From Rhypophila decipiens (lineage: Eukaryota; Ascomycota; Sordariomycetes; Sordariales; Naviculisporaceae), in contig MU858159.1 in the NCBI GenBank assembly GCA_033297075.1, positions 58,676 to 122,675 of the forward strand: a DNA stretch of 64,000 bases. The letters are read 5' to 3'. The notes under the pieces were generated by a model. That model was not told where the DNA came from, made no database searches, and worked only from the letters and a program-made list of their open reading frames with translations. Position numbers and translations under genes: made by a program. This document shows, piece after piece, positions 34,525 to 46,500 of the stretch. How positions within the stretch are numbered: position 1 is the stretch's first letter; each line of letters begins with the position of its first letter.

Positions 34525-37413
34525 ATGCCTCGAGCGTCGAACTCAGCAAAGCGACAGCAGGGAGCAACCAACGTTCGCGACACAAGACATGAGAATGGCT
34601 TGGTAGGCCCTGGAAAGCGTGTTCTTAAGCGGAAGAGTCAGAGTCAACTCGACAACGGTCCGAACCCTGCTGTCGAATATGGAGCCGCACTGCCCTTGCC
34701 GCCCAATCCCGCGAGTTCGAATGCTTTCACCCAGCATTCCGACGATGTCCCTCCCGAGCATCGCACGACCGAGTCATTACGGCGAGCCTCTCTAGGCACC
34801 TATTCCGAATCATCCTCTACCGAATCGCTTCCTGCGGCCTCCCCGCTTGTCATATCCGAGGAGAACCACCGGCATATCGATGTCAACGATGCTAAGAACA
34901 CGAGTGTTCATCGGGATCCGGGCCCGTTGGAGTTCGCCTTTACCGTTCTCCGATCATGTCCTCTCTCGGATACCCTCGCCATTCTCATCATCCTTATGCA
35001 GGTCTCTCCGGCCGCCCTCGCTACCATCTACATGCTTTTCACCTTGCTCACCTTCGTTCCTCCCGTCACCACCAGCTCTGGCCTCAGCATCTCCGACATA
35101 TTCGACGGCAACCAGGGGACGCCTTCGCTTACAACGTTAGTCTGCATGGATGTCATTATGCTGGCCATTTGGTTATTTCTTTGGGCGCCCATACAGCAAT
35201 TCATTTTGGACCTAGCCCAAGTTGTAATCTCATTGACCCTCGGGGGTGGTGGAAGCTCGAGACCGAAAAACATCATCCTATGTGTCCTGATCGTGGGCGT
35301 CCGCCAATGGACTTCGCATGCTAGGTGGAATGGCATGTCCAAGATCAGCTCATTTTTTGGGACACATCGTCTCTTTGGTCCGATGTCTGACAGCCCTGTT
35401 TCATCTACGATGCGAGCATTTGAGAAGAAGGGCCCGTACGGCTGGGTGAGAAGCATCCTTGCGATTCATATCCTCACGCAAGGCATTGTGAGGTACATCA
35501 GGGAGTGGTACTTGCGAAGGGAGAGGCGCGACATGCAGCTGCAAACTCAGTTAGATCCAGAGGCAGGCAAGTCAGTCTCTTTCTCAAACGAGGGCTCATC
35601 AGACGCTGCGATCATGGCGGCGGATAGCGATGCGCATTTGCAGACAACCGTCACGACCAAGAAGAAGAGGAAGCAAAGTGCTCAGGTGAGGATAAGACAG
35701 CCTCTCTGGGCAGCGCTGGCGAGCACAAAGATTGTCATGGTCAAAGAATACGAACTATCACATGCTGCTTCGGAATCTGCAGGCTCCAACGCTACCGATA
35801 TCCATAACCTGGGCAACGCACCGTTCAACACCCAGCCTGAGCAAATCTGGATCTGCTACGTTGGTTGCGACGAAGTATGCTTCAATACGAGTCATTTCCC
35901 CGATCCGGCACCACAAGATGACAGCGAAGACGATGACAAGACAGGTGTCGACACCGCAAAGCCTTTCTATGTCAGGGTGAATAATGCAATGTGGCAGGCA
36001 ACACGTATCAGCCCGATCGACGCTGGAGAGGAGGAAAAGCCCGACGGAACACGTTGGACTGGAGATATCTACGGACTTACCCCCGTTTCCAACTACGAAT
36101 TCGAGTTTGTCAGTACCCGAACCGGTAATGTCATTTTTTCAACCAGCGTCAGGACGGTTCAAGCCAAGAGCAAGGATCTCGAAACTGCAAAGAACCAGGG
36201 TAATCAACCGTCCCGTACCCGGCATGATTCCCCAGCGACAACACTTAGGACGTCCATCGCGGCCGCCGAATCCAAGCTGGCAGATGAGAAGGCTCGCCTG
36301 AAGGCTGTTCGCAAAGACAACAGCCGAAAGCTGAACGCTGCCAGGAAAGAAATTGAGAAGCTTACTGCAGCAGTCCAGTCGGCTGGCGGGGACGATGAGA
36401 AACTCAGGCAGAAGGTTGCGCAGAATAAGATCCAGTTAAAGAGGGCCGAAGATGCAATTGCCAGTCTGGAGCAGGGGTTGCAGGAACTGGACTCACTACC
36501 AGAAGAACTTGTTGAGAAACACAGGATGAAACGGAAGGAATGGCAAGAGAAAAGGGCCAAGTATGAGGAAGCTCGCGGCGCTTTCAAGAGCTACAAAGCT
36601 GACATAGAGCGTGAGCTGAAGGCTTTGGACGAGGAAAAGCTTGCACTGCAAGCAAAGCGTAACAAAATTGCAGCCAGGATTGCCAAAGTCGACAACGAGC
36701 ACGTTAGAATCACCGATGCCAATGCTCAAGGCATGGGCGAGGCGGAACGTCGCCGTCAACAGAGTGCACGTCTGGAGTCGGAGATGGAGCAGGCTGAAAA
36801 GACCATGTTGGACAGAATCACGCAGACTCGTCTCTTGAATTCGGCCAGACAAGCTCAAGTGGCTGAGATGGCAAGCCAGATGCAGGCATACTTGTCTAGC
36901 TTTCAGAACGATCCGATGTATGATCCGATGCCTCCTCCAACTGCCCCCCAAGCGCAATACACCACCAACACCGCCGGTCCGTGGGGTCCCCAGACTACTA
37001 CTGGACAATACAATCCCCAGGCGATGTGGCCTTCGGCTTCGATGCCGGCCCAGGCACCTGCACTTCTTCCCGCCGCCCAGTTCTCGACCTTTGGCAGCCC
37101 CATGCAAAGTGTCGCCGCCACACCCCCGCAGCACAGAGCTAGAGGTCGCTCCTCATCAATGCTTAGCGCTGTTTCCGGCTTCACAGAATCAACGGGCGAA
37201 GAGGGGCTGAGCAAAGGAATGCCCGGTGGCACCATGGGGGGAGCGTTAGAGAATGCCCATGAGTCTGGTTCAGGCTCTGGAACTGGGTCCGCATCTGGCG
37301 TTGGCTCGGCATTCGCATCTGGCTCCGGCTCCGGCTCCGGTTCTGGTCGCAGTAGCGTGCGGTCTGGGAGCGGGAGCTGTGACAGCTTCAAAGAACCCGC
37401 TAGTCCCGCGTGA
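34525..37413 (+). CDS. acrB: AcrB-type ubiquitination network signalling protein
   Basis: A single open frame; the ATG at 34525 (MPRASNSAKRQQ) is preferred over in-frame upstream codons because the conserved segment RHENGLVGPGKRV follows at the distance expected in the family, giving 962 residues. Residues about 150-260 hold three or four hydrophobic segments (LAILIILMQVSPAALATIYM, IMLAIWLFLWAPIQQFIL, NIILCVLIVGV), so the protein is membrane-anchored. Residues about 480-570 contain a beta-rich segment (WICYVGCDEVCFN to YEFEFVSTRTGNV). A long charged coiled coil covers about 575-780. The tail is Pro/Gln-rich and ends in a Gly-Ser repeat (about 911-948). In Aspergillus nidulans, AcrB acts with the CreB/CreC deubiquitination pathway in carbon catabolite control and acriflavine resistance. 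Family assignment is from memory of that architecture and the N-terminal motif. Confidence 0.82.
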   Translation: MPRASNSAKRQQGATNVRDTRHENGLVGPGKRVLKRKSQSQLDNGPNPAVEYGAALPLPPNPASSNAFTQHSDDVPPEHRTTESLRRASLGTYSESSSTESLPAASPLVISEENHRHIDVNDAKNTSVHRDPGPLEFAFTVLRSCPLSDTLAILIILMQVSPAALATIYMLFTLLTFVPPVTTSSGLSISDIFDGNQGTPSLTTLVCMDVIMLAIWLFLWAPIQQFILDLAQVVISLTLGGGGSSRPKNIILCVLIVGVRQWTSHARWNGMSKISSFFGTHRLFGPMSDSPVSSTMRAFEKKGPYGWVRSILAIHILTQGIVRYIREWYLRRERRDMQLQTQLDPEAGKSVSFSNEGSSDAAIMAADSDAHLQTTVTTKKKRKQSAQVRIRQPLWAALASTKIVMVKEYELSHAASESAGSNATDIHNLGNAPFNTQPEQIWICYVGCDEVCFNTSHFPDPAPQDDSEDDDKTGVDTAKPFYVRVNNAMWQATRISPIDAGEEEKPDGTRWTGDIYGLTPVSNYEFEFVSTRTGNVIFSTSVRTVQAKSKDLETAKNQGNQPSRTRHDSPATTLRTSIAAAESKLADEKARLKAVRKDNSRKLNAARKEIEKLTAAVQSAGGDDEKLRQKVAQNKIQLKRAEDAIASLEQGLQELDSLPEELVEKHRMKRKEWQEKRAKYEEARGAFKSYKADIERELKALDEEKLALQAKRNKIAARIAKVDNEHVRITDANAQGMGEAERRRQQSARLESEMEQAEKTMLDRITQTRLLNSARQAQVAEMASQMQAYLSSFQNDPMYDPMPPPTAPQAQYTTNTAGPWGPQTTTGQYNPQAMWPSASMPAQAPALLPAAQFSTFGSPMQSVAATPPQHRARGRSSSMLSAVSGFTESTGEEGLSKGMPGGTMGGALENAHESGSGSGTGSASGVGSAFASGSGSGSGSGRSSVRSGSGSCDSFKEPASPA

Positions 37414-38633
37414 TGCTCTCTGCACTTTTCCGCTCCGCAGTACTCGGAATCGAGTTGGACTGATTTCTCTTCTCGTGTTTGTCTTGGTGTCTTATTTCGC
37501 CGTTCCGGCCCGCGGTCTTCGTGCATTATTCTCCCAGGTATCTCGATCGAACCACCAGCCCTTGGGCACTTGGTGGGTCTGGTCTGCCTTGGTAGCGAGC
37601 ATGGATAGCTGAGGTCTGTCGACCATGTATCCAGAAGTTAGCGAGCATAGATAGATTAGGTCTATTGTCCATCCATAAATGCAAATAGTTCTTGGCTTTG
37701 TATGTCCACTGGATGACGGCGTGCTACTTGTATGCCTGTTGTCCGTCCGTGAAGGATGAACCTCTCAGCGAAGAGAGGATTGTTTCAGAGTAAGTCCTTT
37801 GCCTGATACTCTACGCGCAGTCCCTCTCTTTACGAGACTAAACTCGGAATTAGAGAGATAATCTATACATGACTATAAAGCAAAAAGAACATGAACTCTT
37901 GGCCAGAGTAGTGGATATTTCTCATGTGGGCATGCTTCACTCTGTAACAAGCCCGCTACAAGTGGGAGTAGCAACGCGGGGAAAACAAATAGCAGAGCGA
38001 GCTCCTAGTCTAGGAGGTATTTCGAACATATCGAGTTCAGTTGGAAGTAGAAGTGAAGCGATGAGGGAAAGCGCTTGATCAGAGTGCTGCTCTGTTATCA
38101 CAGCCACAGTGAGTTTCTGGCGGCATTGGGGAATTGTGGCGCCTTCAATATCATGGAAGCGCTCAACGATATGGAGTACACTGCCGGGTGACCGAGTACG
38201 TAATGGACATCTTACAGATGAGAACTTGGCAAGCTTGGGAAGTGGCGTCGGGTACCTGACCAGCAATCTCGATGGAGGCTGAGGTCCTTCCGGTTTGTAC
38301 CTATGTTTACAATACCATGGCTTGACTTGCCCCTCGTCCGGAAGCTACGATCATACTCAAGATTGTACATAGTGTACAATGCAATTGTGATCAACACACG
38401 TTAGTGTGATTTGGGCCCAAAAGTTATAGGCTTCTCCGTCTTCGTTCACTAACATATCCGCATTCACGTGAGCTGATAAACGGAGACAAGCCTGAATCTC
38501 AAAGCTCGATCGGGCAACGAATTCACCGACCCATGACGTTTTCCATGAAAGTCGTTCCACAGTCCGTTTCAGAACCGCTAGAATGCTCAAAGCGAGGGGC
38601 TTTTGTTCATTGCCAAGGTAGCCGGCAGCCTAT

Positions 38634-38698
38634 GGTCACAATAAATGGCCGAAATCCTCTGCAAATCACCGCCAAATTCCGGCCATTTATTGTTACCA
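38634..38698. repeat. imperfect inverted repeat (hairpin)
   Basis: The arm TGGTCACAATAAATGGCCG (from 38633) is mirrored by CGGCCATTTATTGTTACCA (from 38680), with a 14-bp perfect core (38638-38651 with 38680-38693) and about 28 bases between the core arms. The only outer mismatch is a C/T difference. It may be a very small element or a site for a dimeric protein. Confidence 0.7.
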
Positions 38699-39543
38699 CG
38701 GGCTGGCCGGTCACATGGAACGTTTTCTCGCATTGCTCATTCTCTTTTGCTTCGACAAGTTATCCTTTCTGAACTTGATTTCTCACCCGAAGACTCGGCG
38801 TCATATTCATCACTGCACTTCCTGACTTGTACCTTGCATTATCACCATGCAGGCCAAATGTACCCAAGAACGTCAGACAAGCTCTTCCTTGCCTCCTGAG
38901 AAGGGCCCCATGAGAACCCATGAAAAACTCCATCACGCAAGGTCGATCATGTGCATCATCACCCCTCTCAGCCCTGAGCATCTTGGCAAGTCCTGCAAGT
39001 GAAGGAAAAGGCGAGTGGAGTCACTGGAGTGTCCCTCGGCTTCGGCGAAAGATGCCAGTTCAGTCTTTTTGACCCGTGATTTCGACAAGCTTTATTGACA
39101 ATTTCGGAGGTAAGAAGGCTGCAAGGGATCTTCTTCTTTCCTCTTATCTCGTATCCTGGCAACCTGGAATTAGGTTTTCACCGCACCGGTGTTACGCTTT
39201 TTATGCGGGGAAGGAACAAGGGGGCTGATTGGCCAACGCTCGCCGTCGGCCTTGCCCAGATGCTTGCTATTGGACGGGAGCTGCAAGTTCAGGCCAGGAA
39301 CCGTACCCACCGGTGCGCCCCAAAAGAACCCAGCCAAGAAACGATCAAGATCTGGGCTCAGGGTTGGGTGTCGCGCTTCTTCAGGGGAAGGAACCAGCCT
39401 CAACCAGGAACATCAAGTCAAAAAAGAGCACAACGGGGACCATCAACGGTTGAGCTGTCTACCCTTACCGTTCGATCCCGGGTCACGTTTACGGATACGG
39501 TTACCATATCGTCCCCTATGCAGTCATCAAAGTAATATGTGTA

Positions 39544-39752
39544 CAGCACTCCACGGTAAATAGTCAAATTGGTATACCTGGTTGACAAGGTTGCTAGGCC
39601 TGCCAGTGACTTTGATAATGCGTTTTTGTTGTATAAATAATGCATTTTCTCAGCTTGTAAAGTGCCTATTTCACAATATAATAAGGGGTTTCCAGTCACG
39701 AGCAAGGGCCCTGGTCAGGTAGTGCAGGTTGACTATTTACCGTGGAATACTG
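39544..39752. mobile_element. MITE-like element with terminal inverted repeats and TA target duplication
   Basis: The left end CAGCACTCCACGGTAAATAG and the reverse complement of the right end, CAGTATTCCACGGTAAATAG, match over at least 24 bp (both continue TCAA) with only two differences, each C against T. Similarity continues more weakly to about 40 bp. The 209-bp unit is flanked on both sides by TA, the target duplication of Tc1/mariner elements, and has no coding capacity. It is therefore probably a non-autonomous derivative of a Tc1/mariner or pogo-type transposon. The two C/T differences would fit repeat-induced point mutation but are too few to prove it. Confidence 0.75.
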
Positions 39753-41745
39753 TATGTGCGTTGCATTCTCTTCCCTTCTTTCCTTGCCCGTTTACACCAA
39801 GAAGATGCCAACTTGCCAATGGGTTGGCAACCAAGCGTCAATATCCACAGTGCGGGTGGCTTTTGAGGCGCCAGCGCTGAAATCGTGGGGAAAGCAAGAT
39901 CCGATCTTTTGGGTTGGTTATAAGAGGGATCTGGAAAGGCACGAAAGGGATGCCCGAGGTCGAACCGCATTATGCAATGGACAAGAACCTGGTTATTCTA
40001 CGAGAAAAGCGCGCCATGATTCCCACGAGGTGGTTTTTGTGACAGCATTTTTCTGGCTCTGGTGATCATCTGGTTTGATGGCTTCGGCACACCGGTAGCT
40101 TAATCCTCTTGCCCCTGAGCGTGACGTCTCCTCAATATTTCATTTGGCATGTGGACGCTCAATTGTCTGCTGTGTCACCTACTGCAAATGGATCAATCAG
40201 GCAAATTCATTGCCTCTACAGATACCACCACCCTTTCGGTTGTTCTAGCATGACCTTCAAGTGAGAAAGAACTTTGAGGTACGGTATCTCATCCTAGCTT
40301 TGGAAGCCAAAGTCGCCCATTGTTTGCCAACACCTCCCGCTAGATATATCCTTTCACCTGAGTCAACTGAGGTTACCAGTGGAAACTTCGTGATGTATTC
40401 ATCGTACGCTTGTACATGGCACCGTTTCTTACTCCAGTTTCATACTCTCCCATGATGTCCTCGCAGGCCTTGGACATGATTACACACTGAGGACCGTGGA
40501 ATAATGCAATACCACTCTGTTTAACCCATCGAGAAGCTAGGCAAGCCAACTTCCCAACCATTCAACCACCTGCCCAGTTCAGGCCTGCCCACTGGCTACC
40601 GTTACGGATTCCCTATTCCCAAGTTGACCTGTGCTTGTGATTGTTCCTGCGCTACTGCCGAATTACTTGGTGGTCTATCCGTACTCTTGCGTTGGTGACA
40701 GCGGGCACATGCATTACCCAGAGTCCATGACCTTTGACAGCGCTACCAAGCTGGAGAGCGCGCAAAAGGTGCTATTCAAGACATTTTCTCAAAATAGTGC
40801 TCGGCGCCGAAATCAAGACGATATAAACGAGATAAAAGACGGCCAGAACATACTAGAAAGGGGTTCAACCAACGAACAAGGCATGGATGATTGTTTGCAA
40901 GTTGACTTTTATGCCGAGGCCCAGCCGTTTGTTGGAACAAAACCCCATACACGTGTATCCGCACATCATCTTCAATGAGCCCACAGCTCCTTGAGATCAA
41001 AACTAACACTTACAAACCATATACTGCACATATATCAGAGGTTAATATACAAATGAAAATAAGATATTTCTTCCTTTCCCCGGATTTCCTTTAAATGAAG
41101 CCCTCTGATATTGACAATATCCTGGGAGCTGTAACTCTGAGGCGGGGACGCCCGAGAAATCCTTGGCAGAAATCCACCACCCCTTCCCCAAAACCCACCC
41201 AATTCTCCGGGGAAGGACAGTTCCGCTCCACTCGAGTAAACCTTGCATATCCCGGTCCCTACGGGTTAGGCGACTTCTCGTCAGGTCGTGCAAGGGATCT
41301 TGATCCTTCGAGCATCATCGAGCATTCAAGCCCAGGCGAAATTGGCCCTCATCTGCCAACTGTGACCAATCGACGAGCTTCGTGTCAGATTGTGCCCCAT
41401 AACGAGTATCCACAATCTGACATGCTAGTTTGCCGCTGATGGGCGAGCAGGGGCCTCACGGCCTCTGAAAACATGCCCAAACGCCTGGGCGTACGGATTT
41501 GCATCAAAGTCAACAGGTTGAGGCCCCAACGAGGAATGGGGGCGGCGGCCGCTGGAGTACTGTATGGTATCCGTGAACACTAATAAAATGCCACTGCCCT
41601 CTCCCGGTCGTTCACCGTTAAGGTTGCTCCCTCTTGCTTCTTCTCCTCTCTCACACACTCGCTCAAACTCACCAATATCGAAATCCTCTCGTTTCGACCT
41701 TCGTTCGATAGCTACCCAACAGCCAACCAACCTCACTCAGCCAAA

Positions 41746-42360
41746 ATGAAGTACTCTGCTGTTGCCCTTGCCGCCTTTGTGGCCGTTGCCTCTGCCCAGA
41801 GCCTTAGCGACATCCCCGAGTGCGCCATTCCTTGCATTGAGGCTGGCACTACCAAGTCCACCAAGTGCGCGATCGATGACTACAAGTGCATCTGCGGCAA
41901 CATCGAGGCCATTGTCCCCGCCGCCACCACCTGTGTCCTCGAAGAGTGCGGTAACGCTGTTGCCCTGAGTATGTTTCTTCCCTCCTGTACCCTCCAACGT
42001 CAGAGAAACTAACCATAGCCGGAAACAGACGAGGTCCTCCCCGCCACCGAGAAGTTCTGCGCCGCGGTCGAGGCCGGAGGTGACGACGCCCCAGCCAGCT
42101 CCGCTGCCCCCGAGAGCAGCGCCCCGGCTCCCTCTTCTTCTGCTCCCGCCGAGACCTCCAGCGAAGCCCCTGCGGCCTCCTCGGCTGCCCCCAGCGCCTA
42201 CCCTACCTCCTTGGTCTCCTCTGTCACCCCCTCGGCTGAGCCTTCCTCCACTAGCACCGCCACCAGCACCACCAGTGTGGCCCCTGTCATCACCGCTGGT
42301 GCTGCCAACATTGCCGGCTCTCTCGGCCTCCTTGTCCTCGGTGCCGTCGCTGCCCTCTAA
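41746..42360 (+). CDS. GPI-anchored CFEM-domain cell-surface protein
   Basis: Exons 41746..41968 and 42029..42360 join across a 60-nt intron (GTATGT...ACAG, branch site CTAAC) to encode 184 residues. Residues 1-18 (MKYSAVALAAFVAVASAQ) are a signal peptide. Residues about 20-88 form a CFEM domain with all eight cysteines (PEC, IPC, TKC, YKC, IC, TTC, EEC, KFC) and the Asp of CAIDDYKCIC, which binds haem iron in characterised CFEM haemophores. A Ser/Thr/Ala/Pro-rich stalk of about 75 residues follows, likely O-glycosylated, and the hydrophobic end IAGSLGLLVLGAVAAL is a GPI-attachment signal. CFEM proteins act in haem-iron uptake, adhesion or host interaction; which applies here is not visible. 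No gene partner is nearby. The assignment is firm. Confidence 0.95.
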
Positions 42361-43510
42361 GCGGGCTGGCAATCTTGGATTCAGGGTTCGGTATCATGTT
42401 ATGGCAGACATATGGTCTGCTTGACATGATCCAACACCTAAACGACGACAGGATTTCGAGAAATGTATATCAAAAACTAAAGAAAAACCCAAGGGGGGGG
42501 GGGGGGGGAAGGATCCAAAACGGACTCATAATGATGGATGATGTGGAAGGACAGCGTCAATGTCATTCAAAATGATGACTGACCTGTTTCCTGTAATGAT
42601 ATCCATTCGTCTTGAATGATAAAACAAATATAATCATGTATAAGGAAGCGACCTGTATGTATGTTAGTGGGATGGATGTATATATGCCATTCTGGATATA
42701 ATAGCCTATCCTGATAGCCTACGGTTGTCGTCTGTTGTATGTATGTGGTTCAACCCCCGGAGGCTTCTTCGACTTGACGTTCTTGTTGTACCTTTTCATT
42801 GTGATCGTTGATCGTCCTGTGTGCTTGATGCCATCCTCCATGTGTGAAAGTGTCGTTTGTAATAAATCGACCGACAATGTTCACAATGTCATGGCCTACC
42901 GCGTTCGTTGTGCCGGACTTGCTGGTTAGAAGTAGTTTGAGGCGGTCGATGAAATTCAGGGGCAACGAAACTAAACAGTCGGAGAAAATAAGAGATAAAT
43001 TTCTGGTGGATGGCGGGTTGTTATGTACCGACGTCATGTCTCCTTATCATCAACCCAACAGTTGCAGCGGGACGATAAGAAGATAACGCAAGAGAAGCAA
43101 CGAATGACGAGTCGAGTACCGTACGCCGGGCGGTATCACCACACATGATCCAAACAGTCCAATAGAACATGAACCACTTTATTCCCAACGTTGAGAGGCG
43201 TTGGCCTTGTCTAAGTATCATATATTTTCGTTCGCCGGAGCTTGACGGTTACAGTAGGAGAGAATTGAAAACAGCACTAAAAGTGATAGCAGTGTAACAA
43301 ACAGCATAGCCAACCATCGCAATACAGACAAGCGAGACCGCGGAGACGACGCAGGGGAACGAAGAGAAGGGAAGAGAAGAGAAGAAAGAAAGCAAGATTG
43401 CCCACTGACGCCCAGCAAATGCATCCAGAAAACTCGACAGAAGGACGCTCTTGCACCAACCCAAAACCGGACAGTAGACTAAACCATATTCCTCAAACAA
43501 AGCCATGACC
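42361..43510. other. convergent 3' flanks
   Basis: 1.15 kb between the stops of the CFEM gene (+) and the FHIP gene (-). It includes a 16-G homopolymer at about 42493-42508 and AT-rich TGTATGTA-type stretches around 42650-42740. No gene pattern. Confidence 0.5.
42493..42508. repeat. poly-G tract of 16
   Basis: An uninterrupted run of 16 G, about 130 bp downstream of the CFEM stop codon, in the probable 3' UTR. Its length may vary between strains or be a sequencing artefact. Confidence 0.9.
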
Positions 43511-46500
43511 TCACTTGACCAAGTCATGCGAATCGGTGAATCGGACCTCCTCAAACAAGCCCGCCCGTACCTGCACCAGACTGGCCAGCTCAAAGAGGAA
43601 TGACTGCAGAATCATCACATTTGTGAGGACATGAGAGACCGAGACCAGCTTTTCCTCCACTGGGGTAGTCGGTCCATCATCTTCCATGGCAAGGACAGAC
43701 TCAAATTGGCCGTCCCCTACTAAGACTGTGTCCGTTTCGCTACCGATCGCTTCTATATTGGCCTTCGTGGCGGTCTCATCATCCGCCGAAGCCTCCAAAC
43801 TCGGCAGCGGTTTCTCCAGATTAAAGGGAATAGGCTCGACCGACAGCGGTTGCTTCTGCTCTTCCCCCGTGACCGGTATCCCCACGCGTCTTGCAAGAAT
43901 GCTCTGGTCAATGGCCTGGAATGCCTTCGCCTGATTAGCAACAGGGTCAGTGGCTTTAGCGTCGGCCCAAGTGCTGGATATAGCGCTGGAGTTGCTACTC
44001 GGGGAGTAGGATCTGGTACCACCGCCTAATCCGCCCTGCGCCGGGGTCCGGATCGGAGTCTCATACGGTGGAATGACTGGTGTGGAGCGGTCCGACGAAG
44101 CCCGGATGGTGTCCTTTCGACCACGCGGGCTTCCTGATCGGCTTGGCGTCCCCAGCTCAGAAAGAATGCGCTGCGCAAAGCCCTCAAGGCCAGTTAAACG
44201 TTCCCTTGAGCTATTCCGCTTGTCTTCGTTGGCGGCGCGCTCAATGGCGGGCGAGCTGATCGTTGGCGCGGGCTGGAGGATGGAGTTTTTGGGTCGTGCA
44301 GGAGCCTGGGAGCCCGCGTCGGCGGTCTGGAAGGCTTCACGTCGTTGTTGAAGGAGATCGTCGAAGCGCGGTATCGTTTCGCGGTAGGTTGCGACCTGAT
44401 CACAGAGGGTACCAAGAACTGTGAGAAGACGCGGGAGACTAGCTTGGTTCCATTTTGGCCGCCGGCAACACGCTTTCAGGGATTGCATTTGTTGGTACTC
44501 GGTATATTCTGCGCTTTCCGGATCCAGCGGGGGCTCAGGCAGAGGAGGACCTTCATCGTCATCTTCGAATACGTAACTGTTTGGGTGCCTCAGAAACCAG
44601 CCTTCCAAATGCATGTAACCGCAAACGGCAAGGTCGAAGATGGCTTCGGTAAGTGACAAGTTCGTCTCGACTGGGTTGGTGAAGAAAGTCTGAAGTCTAT
44701 CAAGGACGATATTGAGAAGTGGGTCGTCAGGGCGCAGCGTATGCGACCGGACATCTCTTGGAGCGCCCGGGAGACAGTCGGGGATTGCAGGGAGCTTGTG
44801 ATTGTTTGGGGATGTTTTTGGGGTGACAAGCTTGATCGAGCATGGATGGTTTTCCAACCGAGACAATGTGTCTTTTAAAACACCTTGGTAGATGTCGTCA
44901 AAATTGTCTTGGCCACCCACTGTGCCAGCAAGGGACATGATATATTCAATTTCTTGATGATGAGCCCCGATGGTCCTGAAAGCCGACTCTCCTGGGACAC
45001 GTTCTGTATACAGAAGCGTGATAACTGCATACCGATGATGCCTCTTGAGAATCACCGAGATGAGCTGAAGTGTCACCAAGATTGTTTGCTGGCTCTGGGA
45101 CCGAAGACAGGCGAGGATGAGATCAACCAAGTTGAACAATAACGGATCCTCCGCACTTTCACCCTTGGAGGCCATCATTGTGGCCAGGTCCATTGACTTG
45201 CGCTTGCGAGCTGCACTCACAACATCAAGAGAGTCCGAGGGGACAGATGAAACGATATCGGGGAGCGCCAAGAGGTAATGTAGGATCAAATTGATCATAT
45301 CAGGATGATCGACAGACTCAAGGATGCGTCGAAGATAGGTCAAGACAGCCACTGAGGAGCCGCCATCAATATCCGAGGACTGAAGCAATGAGGGATATCT
45401 GTTATCAGTTAGCAGGAGGCAAGATGAGCATCCAAAATGGGGCGTAACTTACAGTAGTTGCTGGAGGAAGATGACCTGAAAGTGTTCAAGTAGGGTGGAC
45501 TTGACCTCAACTGATTTACAGTGATTCAGCACATCTTGCCAGAATAGGAGGTGGGAAAGGAAAGTGTCGAGGTGGGATTGGAACTCGAAAGATGTTGAAC
45601 TAATGATCTCGTAATTCGCTTTGGGATGCTCGTAGTCTGAAAAAGCCAAAATAGGGGGTAGATCATTCGCCATATGGTCGATGACGAGTTTGCGGCTCAG
45701 TTGACTATACAGAGCGCCTAGCCCGGTCGCCATGAGCGTCGATAGGTCGCTCTCGACAATCCACTGCTCGAGGGCGACAGAGCTAGATGCCGCCTCGATG
45801 ATGTACAGGAGTCCTGTCCGGGCAAAATCGCCAACCTTTCCATCGTGGTGGATGTAATCGACAAGAAGATAGAAAAGGGGAAAGTCCTGCTTCTTTGTTC
45901 TCCCAGTAAATTTCTCGTGATCACGTATCTCCTTGGCCGTCTGTTGGGTCACTGGGCTCTGGGTCTTGAACCAAGCGGGGAGGATTTCGGGGTTGAGCCG
46001 AATCTTGGTCGTGATGTTGAAGACCAGTTCAACAACGCGGGCCTCGGTATCAGCACCCAGCCGTATGCTGTTGGCGCCAGTTATGCGCACCAGCAGGTTG
46101 GTGAGGCTGGCCGAGAAGCTATTGTTTTCGACAAATGCCTCCTCCTCGCTCTCAATCAGGGTTGCAAAAAACAGAACAGCCTCTTTGATGATCCATTCGC
46201 TAAAGGAGCTTGTCGCAATCTTGGCAACTGGTATGTAGAGTTGCTTCGTGGAAGCAAAGGCGATGCATGGATGAGGTAGCGGACGTCGGGATTCGTCACT
46301 CAGGATGTTGGTTAGTTCTTGGAGACGGATTTCTATGTATTCGGCGGCTTCCTCGTCGGTAGCCAAGTTGGACGAGGTCCGCCATGCTTGCTAGGGAGAG
46401 AGGTCGGTATCAGCGGTCACGAGCCATATGGTCTCGGGCGTGGGAGGAGAGAGCAAGGCTCACCAGCAGTTGGCTGTACTCCTTCTCGAATCGATGAAGG

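Larger units (their letters stand above)
37414..41745. other. intergenic region with mobile-element traces
   Basis: 4.3 kb without a supported gene between AcrB and the CFEM gene. It contains an imperfect hairpin at 38634-38698 and a TA-flanked inverted-repeat element at 39544-39752, both listed separately. Open frames up to about 146 codons (39095-39535, +) lack domain patterns. The last 200 bases are C/T-rich and probably the leader of the CFEM gene. Confidence 0.5.

Noticed and set aside
41737..42372. 211-codon minus-strand frame opposite the CFEM gene
   Set aside because: It is the shadow of the Ala/Ser/Pro-rich CFEM coding strand, giving Gly/Arg-rich nonsense.
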